From assembly GCA_930367215.1 (NCBI GenBank), contig OV884060.1:175223253-175287252 (forward strand): 64,000 nt of DNA, in the 5' to 3' direction. This DNA comes from Pollenia angustigena. Lineage: Eukaryota > Arthropoda > Insecta > Diptera > Polleniidae. The notes under the pieces are model-generated. The model was not told the DNA's origin, made no database searches, and worked only from the letters and a program-made list of their open reading frames with translations. The position numbers and the translations under genes are program-made. Shown here one piece after another: positions 35,292 to 45,532 of the stretch. Position 1 is the first letter of the stretch; each line of letters begins with the position of its first letter.

Positions 35292-35862
35292 ATGCTTCAA
35301 CGAACAACGCTTGCAAATTATTGAATTATTATCAAAATGAGTGCTCTGTTAAGAAAGTTCATCGCGTGCTTCTTCCATTTTAGACGAAGCTCATTTCTGG
35401 CTCAATGGGTACGTTAATAAGCAGAATTGTTGATTTTGGAGTGAAGATCAGCCAGAAGCATTGCAAGAGCTACCAATGCATCCAGAAAAAGTCACAGTTT
35501 GTTGCGGTTTATGGGCTGGTGGCATCATTGGACCGTACTTCTTCAAAGATGATGCGAATCGTAACGTAGCTGAGAATGGTGAGCGCTACCGTCAGATGAT
35601 ATCCAACTTTTTTTTGCCCAAAATGCAAGAGCTTGACTTGCATGACATGTGGTTTCAACAAAACGGTGCCAAATGCCACACACATAACAATGGACTTATT
35701 GAGAGGAGTGTTCGGTGAACATTTAATTTCACGTTCGGGACCGGTCAGTTGGCAGCCTAGATCTTGCGATTTAAACCTTTAGACCATTTTTCGTGGGGCT
35801 ATGTTAAAGCTCATGTCTATACACACATGCCCGCTTCAATTGACGCATTGGAAGACTACATT
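35292..35862 (+). pseudogene. Array unit 6 (A type)
   Basis: 571 bp; same as units 2 and 4 at the resolution of reading by eye. Confidence 0.8.
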
Positions 35863-36565
35863 ATGCTTCAACGAACAACGCTTGCAAATTATTGAATTAT
35901 TATCAAAATGAGTGCTCTGTTAAGAAAGTTCATCGCGCGCTTCTTCCATTTTAGACGAAGCTCATTTTTGGCTCAATGGGTACGTTAATAAGCAGAATTG
36001 TTGATTTTGGAGTGAAGATCAGCCAGAAGCATTGCAAGAGCTACCAATGCACCCAGAAAAAGTCACAGTTTGTTGCGGTTTATGGGCTGGTGGCATCATT
36101 GGACCGAACTTCTTCAAAGATGATGCGAATCGTAACGTAGCTGAGAATGGTGAGCGCTACCGTCAGATGATATCCAACTTTTTTTTGCCCAAAATGCAAG
36201 AGCTTGACTTGCATGACATGTGGTTTCAACAAGACGGTGTCACATGCCACACAGCACGCTTAACAATGGACTTATTGAAAGGCGAGTTCAGTGAATATTT
36301 TATTTCACGTTCGGGACCGGTCAATTGGCCGCCTAGATCGTGCGATTTAACGCATTTAGACTATTTTTTGTGGGGCTATGTTAAAGCTCATGTCTATACA
36401 CACATGCCCGCTTCAATTGACGCATTGGAAGACAACATTGAAGCATTTATTCATGAGATACCGGCCGAAATGTTGGAAAGAGTATCCCAAAATTGGACTA
36501 AGCGGATGGACCATTTAAGGCGCAGTCACGGTCAACATTTGCATGAAATAATCTTCAAACATTAA
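35863..36565 (+). pseudogene. Array unit 7 (B type, with transposase C-terminus)
   Basis: The only unit reading past ALED into NIEAFIHEIPAEMLERV and ending HLHEIIFKH. The 177-residue frame from 36032 contains the second Asp (QQDG) and third Asp (LTHLD), with 41 residues between them, the basis for the DD41D assignment. The N-terminal DNA-binding region and first catalytic Asp are out of frame, so the product would be inactive. A mariner-like 3' end (ctcttaaaaaatcaccca, to about 36667) follows. Confidence 0.85.
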
Positions 36566-36669
36566 ATTATATGGACCGTACTATCGATTCAAATAAAGAT
36601 TCCGTGAATTTTTCTGAATTTAATGTGTTTTATTTTAAACTTTCATATAGCTCTTAAAAAATCACCCAT

Positions 36670-37787
36670 TATAATAGAAGGGTCAAAGTATTGGCCAAAT
36701 GCTCGTCACGGCATCGGTGCGACCTCTATCCATTGGTCGCTATCACTGATGGGATTTGTGGTACAATTGTACCAAATTTGGTACAGTTGAAACTTTATGG
36801 GTACACTGCACACTGGGAAATTCCGGCCAAAAGTGATATTTTTTTTTTAAATTTTAGTAAAATATTGATGACAAATTATAGCGAACACTTCAAAACATAC
36901 AACTCATATCTAAATTTGACTCTTGGAAAACTATTTTACTGTTAATACTGGAGCAAAGTAAATAATTTTTTTCTTACAAATTTAAGGTTTTCAAAGTTGA
37001 TTTTTGTACTTTGAAATAAAAGTAATCTATGATTTTTCCTTTAAAGTATTCTTTGAAAAAAAGCACGTTATGTTCAAACCGTTTTAGTAATTAATAATTC
37101 CATGTGATAATTGTTATTTTGTGCGCGTTATTTTTTTGGATAAGTGAAGTGATTGTGAGTTACTTTAAAAATAAATAAAACCTAAAGTAAGCCAAATTTA
37201 AAGAGACCATAACAAAAAAGGTTGGGCTAGGGGGGGTTAAGTGATAATTATATCTAGTACTGTAAAGTATCAAAAGTGAGTACTATACATTTCAGTTGCC
37301 ACCATCTGCCACTCTAATAAGCAGATCATTTTTAGTGATTTCATATATTTTCATAAGATTAGCGTGACTGACTGGGTGATCATCGCACAGCCCAAACAAC
37401 TTAAGCCATACACTTGAAACTTTTGTATGTAGACTCCCCTCCCAATGTGTAAATAAAAAAGTAGAGACTTTTGGAAATTCAATTCATAAGGGGTTAGAAA
37501 TGGGTAAAAACTGCTAAAATCGGTAACACTTTATCTTGTGATCTAACAGAGGTAGACGTAAAATTCAAAAAATGTCATTATTGGATCGAAAATTGAACTG
37601 TCATGTGTTTGGTATATTTTTGAAATTTGCACATTTTGGGTATACAAAGGAGCAAAAATATAATTTTGGTACTTTTTTGGTAAAAAATTTGTCTTCTTAA
37701 TTAATAAAGATAAAAATTAAATTTAAATTGTGTTCTATTCTCTTTAAAAGCTCTCATACAAATTTTGGTACCTTTTGGAATTTTGAA
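36670..37787. other. Non-coding stretch, no gene seen
   Basis: No recognisable gene. 36755-36785 contains the palindromic phrase ggtacaattgtacc next to aaatttggtacag. The rest is AT-rich. Confidence 0.45.
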
Positions 37788-38907
37788 TCTATATATATAA
37801 AAAGAAGTGTACACTTTGATGTCACCACTAACTGCGAAAACGGGTAGACCGATTTCAACAAAAACGTTGGGGTACTGTGGGGATAGTCTGTAGATGGTTT
37901 ATGTTAAGTTTGCATGAAATCGGCGCAGTGGTTCCTGAGATATGGCATTTAGATTTTCCTATATATTCCCATACGAATATCAACAAAATGCCCTCCATTT
38001 TCAACTCTTTCGAAACGGTTTGACTGATTTTTATGAAATTTTGTATGTGTTTTTGTTAGGTGTGAGAATAGGTCGTAGAGTATATTTTTAATCGCTAGAG
38101 GGCGCAAAATATGGCACAAGCTCCCCCTTCCTATATCTTATTAGCCAATAAACCAGTTTTCTTAAAATTTGGCATGCAGGCACTGTAACATCTGAAAGAA
38201 AATAGGGAATAGGGCAAGAGGAGTAAAAGCTCCCCCTCCCTATATCTGCTTAACAAATCGACCGATTTTCTTGAAATATTGCAGGGAAATAGTGTAACAT
38301 CTGAAAAGAACCATAGCCCACAATTTTAATTATTTATGGCATGAAATAGGGCAATAGGGCTCCCCAATCTTTTATTAAACTAATCAACCGGGTTTCTTAA
38401 AATTTTGCATGCAGACACTGTAACATCTAAAAGGAAATAGGGAATAGGATGTGAAATAGGGCAAGAAGGGTAAAAGCTTCCCCTCCCAATATCTTCTTGA
38501 AATTTCGCAGCCAAATAGTGTTGCAGCTGGAAAGTACTATAGCCTATAGTTTTAATTATTTAGGGCGTGAAGCAGGAGTGGTAAAAGCTCCCTTCCCTCT
38601 GACTTCTTAACTTATCGACCGGTTTTCTTAAAATTTGCCATGCAGACACTCTAACATCTGAAAGAGAAAGGGCATGAAATACGACAAGAAAAGTAAAAGC
38701 TCCCCCTCCCTATATCTTCTTAACTAATCAACTGATTTTCTTGAAATTTGGTGGGCAAATAGTGTAACTTCTGGAAAGAGCTAAAGCCTATAATTGTTAT
38801 TATCTTCTTAACTAATCAACCGATTTTCTTAAATTTTGGCATGCAGACACTGTAACATCTGAAAGAAATAAGTTATATTGCAAAACAACGTTTGCCGGGC
38901 CAGCTAG
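37788..38907 (+). mobile_element. Non-autonomous Helitron
   Basis: All structural hallmarks are present. The 5' end is TC (TCTATATATATAAAA), the 3' end is CTAG, a short hairpin (gcaaaacaacgtttgc, 38880-38895) sits 8 bp before CTAG, and the element lies between A (37787) and T (38908) with no target duplication. The interior consists of about six diverged ~140-bp units sharing tatcttcttaactaatcaac, cgattttcttaaaatttggc and gcagacactgtaacatctga. No Rep/helicase is encoded, so movement would depend on a related autonomous element. Confidence 0.85.
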
Positions 38908-39950
38908 TTTAACAATAAAATCATAAAATTTGTGTAGTCCATAAAAAAATAAAATTTACCAAATAAATCAATAAAATATGTTAATTTAATAATAATTTTA
39001 TATGACGCCGATTATTTGTTATATATAGTTATGCAGTCGCGAGTACGGGGGAAGAAAAATTAATTGGTAATCATTCCAACCTACCTCAACCCCCACCCAC
39101 CTTAAACGGAAAAATACATACCATTTCTTTGGCCTTTCCAAAAGAAATTTTGCAAAATGGTGTGTTTCAGTTGAAAGTTCCTTAACAATCCCCCCTCATC
39201 CAACCCACAGGAGCTCGAGTTGGAGTCACGTCTGAGTTATGTAAAGATATATACACAATGTTTATGTATATAATCACATTAGTATACATATTATATCATA
39301 ACCAAATATGATCATATCTTCTTTTATTTTCTCAGGTAGCCAAAAAGATGGGGACAGGAGATGATGGCTACAAACGATCTTATTTTATTACGCCTCCAAA
39401 GCCGTTTTTTAATTTTGTTCATACCTTTTCATAATCGAATTCAGGTTTTTAAAAAACAAATTCAGAATTTTCGTAATCCAATTGAGTATTTACAAATCAT
39501 ATTCCGCATTTTTCAAATCAAATTCATTTTAAAAAGCTTGATTTTGATTTTTAAAAGGAATTAGATTTAAATAATTAATAAAAAGAGAAAAGGGCACTAA
39601 CGTTAAATCAACATACGCACAAATGGGCATATGAACACTTTATATGAATTTTATAATCAATTTATTTAATTTTTCTTTAAAAAAAAATTTAAAAATTATA
39701 CCATCTTTGTATAAATGAATATAAAGAAAAAACCCACTTGGGTTTTTTAAAACAAAATACCCATTAAAACCCGGGTGGTTTTTCTTGGTTACCCAGCCAA
39801 CCCTGATTTTTACTCGTATCCCTGTAGGAAGCCTGCGATCATGTATATCCAAATCGCAACATTTGTCGATTATTTTGACGACACTGTCAACGTAGCGTAT
39901 ATACGTTTGTCTGCCTTTGGGAAAAAAGAGAAATTTTTGCTTCTTCTTTA
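38908..39950. other. Non-coding stretch, no gene seen
   Basis: No gene or element ends recognised. 39060-39230 is unusually C-rich (runs of cccccaccc and cccccctc) for this window. Overlapping plus- and minus-strand open frames at 39640-39990 are unrecognised. Confidence 0.45.
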
Positions 39951-40442
39951 TTTTGTATACCCACACCACAATAGTGGAGAGGGTTGGTGCTGATATGTGT
40001 AACGCTGAAATATATTGGTCCTTGACCCAACTTTTAGTATACCGATTGACTTAAAGTCACTTTCTGAGTCGATTTATCGATGTCCCTCCGTCCGGCAGAC
40101 TGGCTCGTTGTATGTCCATGTAACCTTGTGCGCAAAGTACAGGTAGCAATATTAAAGGTAATTTGATTTAATGTACAACATTTATAGGTTTCAATTCATA
40201 AGCATGAAGAATATTAAAAATGGTGAGATGCGGTCCATTATTTCACATGGCCCCCGCACAAACTACTTTTCGGAATAGTGTCAGGCACAGACACCTGTTG
40301 GTAGGTCCAAAATTAACCAAAGGTCTCATAAAAGCCCCCTTCAAGTAAGGGGAAACATATATCATATAGATGAAGGTATCTAAATAATATTCAACAGTGG
40401 TCCCTTTTAACAATAACTCTGAGACATAATTGAGGTTCAATA
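39951..40442 (+). repeat. Dispersed fly repeat with 'tgtccctccgtccgg' motif
   Basis: Starts tgtatacccacaccacaatagtgga and carries gagtcgatttatcgatgtccctccgtccgg and ttgtatgtccatgtaacctt. A related piece lies at 57885-58130. It is non-coding and abuts the broken 3' side of mariner copy 2. Confidence 0.6.
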
Positions 40443-40564
40443 TCGTGAATGTGCCGAATTATCTCATCCTTTAGCTCTTGAATTGTTCTTGGCTTATTGA
40501 CGTTTTTTTTTAAATATCCAAAAGAAAGAAGTCCAACGTTGTCGAATCACATGATCGTGGTGCA

Positions 40565-40786
40565 CAAACTGAAATTGATTTCAATTAAAAAAATTAAATT
40601 AATAGAATCAATTAAACGTTTAATAAACTTGTTAAAACGCTAAATTCACTTTAATTAACGTTTAATTCACTTTAATTAACGTTTAATTCACTTTAATTAA
40701 CGTTTCATTCACTTGATTAAATTTTAAATTAAAACTGATGTCATTTTTGATTAAGGCTTTAATTGGTAAAAAAAAAATTTCTGTGC
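40565..40786. mobile_element. Small AT-rich insert with 22-bp tandem units
   Basis: Compared with copies 1 and 3, about 220 bp interrupt the mariner between 'atgatcgtg' and 'cggtcacatcgcc'. The ends gcacaaactgaaatt and aatttctgtgc are roughly inverted, suggesting a MITE. Inside, cactttaattaacgtttaatt is repeated three times from about 40648 to 40712. Confidence 0.6.
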
Positions 40787-40813
40787 GGTCACATCGCCAC
40801 GACGTAAGATAAC

Positions 40814-42197
40814 GGCTGTAGGAAATATCGCCCAAAGAAAAATGCCCCAAAAAAAAAAATGAAAAATCGCCCAAATGAAGAATCGCCCAAGCGAACATGA
40901 AAAATGACCCAAAAAGGTAAATATGAAATTTTGCCCAAAAAAAACGAAAAAGGGCCCAAAAAGAAAATGAAAATGACCCAAAAAGCAAAAGCGAATTGTT
41001 TCCCAAAAAAAAAAAAAAAAAAAAGTGTCATAATGTCCATCGAAGACGAGGACGAGGACGTTATGACACTTTGCAACGTCCGCAACTTAACTTATAATCA
41101 AAAATGTGTAAATTTTTTTTTAAAATACCGTTAAAATTTCAAGTGATTTTTTTAAAGATACTTATTTAACCATAATATGGTTGTCGGTGACAATGATTTG
41201 GTTAAATTAAACCTAATATGGATAAAATATTTTTATAGCTTTTACTCCGGGTGTATATATTAAAAATAACTATCCAAAATAAGGATTTCATCTTCTATGG
41301 TATAACAAATACTGGCTTCGCTAACTAAAGCTTCTCTGTATAGCCGGCCTTCGGCCGGGCGCAAGGATTTTCTCCTCTATGGTATAACAAAGACCGGCTT
41401 CGCTAACTAAAGCTTCTCTGTATAGCCGGCCTTCGGCCGGGCGCAAGGATTTTCTCCTTTATGGTCTAACAAAAACCGGTTTCGCTAAGTAAAGCTTCGA
41501 AAAACTGCCTTGTTTCCGAACAAGGCCGACTACGCAGATAAGCTTTAGTTAGCGAAGCCGGTGTTTGTTATACCATAGAGGAGAAAATCCTTGCGCCCGG
41601 CCGAAGGCCGGCTATACAGAGAAGCTTTAGTAAGCGAAGCCGGTCTTTGTTATACCATAGAGGAGAAAATCCTTGCGCCCGGCCGAAGGCCGGCGATACA
41701 GAGAAGCTTTAGTTAGCGAAGACAGTATTTGTTATACCATAGAAGAGAAAATCCTTATTTTCGATATATATGTATATATTTAATATATACACCCAGAGAA
41801 AAAGCTACAAAACCACTTTTAAGAAAATTCTACCGATATTATGTTTAATTTAACCAAATCATTATCGCCGACAACCATATAATGGTTAAATGAGTTTCTT
41901 GAAAAATAGTTTTGTTGTTTGCAACCATAATAAAACATGGTTTTCTCTGCTATGTAAGATTATGGTAGAATTTTAAAAATAGCCCATTTTTTTGGGCCAT
42001 TTTTCATACAACATTTTTGGGTGATTTTTCATTATGAATTTAAAAAACGAAAAATCACCCAACAATAACGATAAATAGCCCAAAAATGTTGGGCCATTTT
42101 TCATATGAAATCAGGCCCAATTTTACATGCAATTTTTTTGGGCGATTTTTCATTTTTTTTTTGGGCGGTTTTTCTTTGGGCGATATTTCCTACAGCC
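40814..42197. mobile_element. Foldback element A, 1384 bp, 9-bp target duplication
   Basis: The termini ggctgtaggaaatatcgccc and the perfect inverse (ending 42197) are flanked by taagataac at 40805-40813 and 42198-42206. From outside in: tandem gccc-A(n)-tgaaaaatc phrases, a hairpin gtgtcataatgtcc/ggacgttatgacac (41025-41069), a block with ccataatatggttgtcgg phrases (41157-41241, mirrored 41789-41945), and inverted arms of ~81-bp GC-rich units. The whole element can fold on itself. Copies 1 and 3 of the host mariner show the uninterrupted site with a single 9-mer. The 9-bp duplication and repeat-built arms recall Drosophila FB elements; MULEs also make 9-bp duplications, so the superfamily is open. 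No transposase is seen. Confidence 0.85.
41281..41760. repeat. GC-rich ~81-bp units in inverted arms (element A)
   Basis: The left arm carries units starting aaggatttt at 41281, 41363 and 41444 (periods 82 and 81 bp); the right arm carries the same units inverted up to about 41760. Each contains the hairpin ccggccttcggccgg and the phrases ctcctctatggtataacaaa and ccggcttcgctaactaaagc. The arms meet around gccttgtttccgaacaaggc (about 41508-41527), itself a hairpin. Confidence 0.9.
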
Positions 42198-42640
42198 TAA
42201 GATAACACGTCCGTTAAATTTCTCGCGCAAAAGAGCCATTGTTTCGTTGGCTTTGTGGATATGTGGTACCATCCTGTTGGAACCGTATATTGTCAAGTTC
42301 CATATCCTCAATCCGTCCGTTATCAACTCGCGATAGCAAACACCAATTACGAGTCGAGGTTGACGGCTTATCTGCCACACTATCGTGAACAATAGCAATC
42401 TTTTTCGCAGAACGAACTGAACACATTTGGTCGATTATGCTGGTCAAGAAAATCACGAAATGCATTTTGAATTGAACGAATATTTTGGTAAAAGGCTTCA
42501 ACAATCCTAACTCAATTGTGAACCTCTCCGTACACTTGTCAAACTCTGAAAAAAAGAAATGTCAAATTAATTGAGGCAAAAAACTTGACGTTAAGTTGTG
42601 ACTCACAATTAACACCGTGCATTATGGTTGGACCATTCTT

Positions 42641-42876
42641 AAAATAGATTAAAAGTCAAGAGAACTGTCCAAAACACAAGCTTTTTCGAATGGCTCATCA
42701 TTAAAAAAATACGATAATTGTTTTCTTCTTCTTTAATAAAAGTTTATATTCATATTCGATACCATGATATTAATCCAGGTATGGGAGTGTTAATTTAAAT
42801 TGAAATGGTAATAAATATTAATTGATAAACAATTTTAATTTAATTTGTTTAAAAATAATTTAAACTGATTGAAACA
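42641..42876. other. Spacer between mariner copies 2 and 3
   Basis: About 235 bp of AT-rich sequence with no recognised feature. Confidence 0.5.
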
Positions 42877-42916
42877 TAAATGGTGTTTATAATTTAAGGG
42901 CCGATGTTGATTTTGA

Positions 42917-43771
42917 GGCTGTAGGAAAAATCGCCCAAAGAAAAATGGCCCAAAAAATAATGAAAAATCGCCCAAAAAAATTCCATGTAAAATTAGGCCT
43001 TTATGACACTTTTAAGTGTCATAATGCCCATCAGAGCAGTGTCGTAAAGTCCGTGGACGTTATGTCACTTAGTAGAGTGTCATAATGTCCACAACATGCT
43101 TACAAACTCGAAAGCATAGCCGACCTTCGGCCGGTCGCAAGGATTTTCTCCTCTTTGATTGAACAAGTACCGGCTTCGCTAACTTAAGCTTCTGTGCACA
43201 GCCGGTCTTCGGCCGGTAGCAAGGATTTTCTCCTCTATGGTATAACAAAGACCGGCTTCGCTAACTAAAGCTACTCTGCGAAGTCGGCCTTCGTTCGGAA
43301 ACAAAGCAGATTTTAGAAGCTTTACTTAGAGAAACCGGTACTTGGTATACCATAAAGGAAAAAATTCTTGCGCCCGCCCAAGGCCATCTGCGCAGAGAAG
43401 CTTTAGTTAGCGAAGCTGGTCTTTGTTATACCATAGAGGAGAAAATCCTTTGGCCCGGCCGAAGGCCGGCTATGCAGAGAAGCTTTAGTTAGCGAAACCG
43501 GTTTTTGTTTTGGTAAATTAAGTTTTTTTAAAAATAGTTTTGTTGGTTTTTCCCAAATTGGGTAATTTTTTTTTTTTTTGGAAAAAAATCGTTTTTGCTT
43601 TTTGGGTCATTTTTCAGTTTTTTGGGCCCTTTTTCGTTTTGTTTGGGCAAAATTTCATATTTAACTGTTTGGGTAATTTTTCATATTCTTTTGAGCGATT
43701 CTTCATTTGGGCGATTTTTCATTTTTTTTTTTTTTTGAGCCATTTTTCTTCGGGCGATATTTCCTACAGCC
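42917..43771. mobile_element. Foldback element B, 855 bp, 9-bp target duplication
   Basis: The same ends as element A (ggctgtaggaaaaatcgccc; inverse ending 43771) are flanked by tgattttga at 42908-42916 and 43772-43780. Mariner copy 1 has the single, uninterrupted tgattttga at the corresponding place near its 3' end. It shares the gccc-A(n) phrases, the gtgtcataatgtcca hairpin phrases (43015-43095) and ~81-bp GC-rich units (43109-43505, partly inverted) but is shorter and more rearranged than A. No coding sequence. Confidence 0.87.
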
Positions 43772-43826
43772 TGATTTTGATTAAAACACAATTTATTTAG
43801 GAAATTATTGTCATTTCTTTTTATTA

Positions 43827-44848
43827 CACAGAAAAAATTATTGCCGAATTATTTTCAAACAAACGCTTGTTTGAAAATTTTTTTAATTTCTACAAATTTT
43901 TTTACTGATTCAATTAAAATTTTTGTTTGATTTTTATTTAACCAACAAAAATGTTGACAACCATTCAAAAATATAATACACGCGTTATTGGTTTCAAGTT
44001 TTCATAATTTTGTATGAAATATTTAACGCTTTTTAATGTTGTCGTCTTTTTGCATTTTTTTATTTGATCGTAAGCAACACTTCCTAATGTGAAATATAAG
44101 AACTACAACAAAAAACACATACAGTCTATTTTTGGACACTTTAAAAAAGTACAGCAGTAAGAAAGATGAAGAGGTTTGAAGTAAAAAAAAAAAAAAAAAA
44201 TAGCAGGTAAAAAAAAGTTTCACTCTTTTTAAACAACAGAAACAACAACAACAACATTATAAGAAACAAAATAAATTTTTGGTTGGTTTCAAAGTTGGTT
44301 AAAAAAACCAAAATCCCGTATTCAATTTTTTCAAACTGTTTGCTTAAATACATCAAATACAAAAATATAATGATGACGAAAAACATATCGAGTCGGTCTG
44401 TCGCCGTTTTTGGGTTACATATCTTCTTCATTAGCAAAGGAAAGGATACAGCAACAGTGAGTGATGACGAAAAACATTGTGTGTATAAAAAAAGAACTTC
44501 GTTCAAAAATTATTCCAACAAAAAAATGTGTCTCAAAGCCAGCCGGCCGGGCCGCTCTGCTCTCTCTGCCATCATCTTCTAATAAAGTGCCTGCTTGTGT
44601 GCGCATCATTGCTTATGCAAAAACCTGTTTTTTTTTTTTTGATTTTGAAATTTAGTATATGAATTTCAGTAAACTTTTTGTTTGATTCAGTTAAATTATT
44701 TGTTTGAAAAAATCAGTGTTTTTTTCAATAAACAAAATGCAAATAAATTGTTTGAATATGCGAATTTGTTTATAGGACCGATTTCAGACAAAAAATTGTT
44801 TGATTCTACAAATTTTTTGTTTGAATTGGAAAAATAATTTTTTCTGTG
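43827..44848. mobile_element. TIR element, CACAGAAAAA family, 1022 bp
   Basis: Ends cacagaaaaaattatt and aataattttttctgtg are inverted and flanked by TA (43825-43826; 44849-44850). The uninterrupted site is visible in mariner copy 1 near 2420-2435 (inverse), where a single TA stands, so the 2-bp duplication is directly supported. Internal open frames on both strands are T/A-rich and show no transposase motif. Confidence 0.82.
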
Positions 44849-44872
44849 TATGATAATATTGGTATGGTTCAA

Positions 44873-45480
44873 TTATGTATGGAACAAAATATCGGCCAAA
44901 TGGCCGCCGCGACCTCGGCGGCACACCACCATCCGATGGTCCAAATTTTGGATGACGCTGAGGAAAAATTTAGGTTCTATGACGTCAATGTGCCGAATTA
45001 CATCATCCTTTAGCTCTTGAATTGTTGCTGGCTTATCGACGTACACCATTTCTTTCAAATAACCCCAAAGAAAGAAGTCCAACGTGGTCAAATCACACGA
45101 TCTTCGCGGCCAATTGACATCGCCATCACGTGAGATAACAAGGCCATTGAATTTGTCGCGCAATAGAGCAATTGTTTCGTTAGCTGTGTGTCAAGTGGCA
45201 CCGTCCTGTTGAAATCAAATATCGTCCACATACATATCTTCCAATTTCAGCCATAAAAAGTTCGTTATCATCTCATGATAGCGGGCACTATTCACAGTAA
45301 ATGGCTGCCCAGCCTCATTTTGGAAGAAATACGGCGCGATGATGCCGCCTGCCCATAAACCGCCCTAAACAGTCACTCTTTGTGGGTGCATTGGTTTTTC
45401 GACAATCACTTTTGGATTATCATTCGCCCAAATGCGGCAATTCTGCTTATTGACGAATATGCCTCATCACTGAATTACAA
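44873..45480 (-). pseudogene. Mariner transposase, copy 3 C-terminal half
   Basis: Reading leftward on the minus strand: KQNCRIW, IVEKPMHPQRVTV, LWAGGIIAPYFFQNEAG then, after frame changes, FQQDGAT and the open stretch RDKFNGLVISRDGDVNWPRR, CDLTTLDFFLWGYLKEMVY, ending HLADILFHT at 44873. Second and third Asp are 41 residues apart. Stops and an internal deletion next to 45470 leave no active enzyme. Confidence 0.82.
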
Positions 45481-45532
45481 AGTGCATGATATGCATTTTG
45501 ATTTGCACTAGTGTGCCCGAAGAGATTTGTGA

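Larger units (their letters stand above)
32413..36565 (+). repeat. Higher-order tandem array of a deleted mariner transposase gene
   Basis: Seven head-to-tail units share one structure: the first ~31 codons of a mariner transposase fused, by an internal deletion, to the DEAHFW...NKQNC region and everything up to the ALED segment. Units start at about 32413, 32995, 33566, 34144, 34715, 35292 and 35863; spacings after the first are 571, 578, 571, 577 and 571 bp. Two unit types alternate: A (cacacataacaatgg, stops early) and B (cacacagcacgcttaacaatgg, open longer), in the order A A B A B A B. Only the last unit reads on to the true C-terminus. The array is thus an A-B dimer repeated three times inside one mariner copy. 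Confidence 0.92.
40443..42640 (-). mobile_element. Mariner-like element, copy 2 (interrupted twice)
   Basis: On the minus strand the 5' side is at about 42600-42640 (a decayed version of the 5' end of copy 1) and the coding region runs leftward. It contains MELDNIRFQQDGTTYPQSQRN, ETMALLREKFNGRVI, then element A, then the GDVNW...CDL region, a small AT-rich insert, and finally LKDEIIRHIHDIEPQ at 40443. The 3' end is lost at the junction with the repeat at 39951-40442. Multiple stops: a pseudogene. Confidence 0.75.

Noticed and set aside
32413..36565. CRISPR-like or satellite array of unknown origin
   Set aside because: Unit length, conserved transposase motifs and the C-terminal continuation in the last unit identify it as a tandemly duplicated mariner.
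40683..41085. Aromatic-rich minus-strand frames (for example FGSFSFSFWALFRFFWAKFH)
   Set aside because: They are translations of the gccc-A(n) repeat phrases of foldback element A; equivalent frames appear wherever the phrase occurs.
41157..41945. Independent insertion of a CACGCAGAG-family MITE in element A
   Set aside because: Only half-units in inverted order flank the GC-rich arms, and element B shows traces of the same block, so it is treated as part of the foldback family's own layout.
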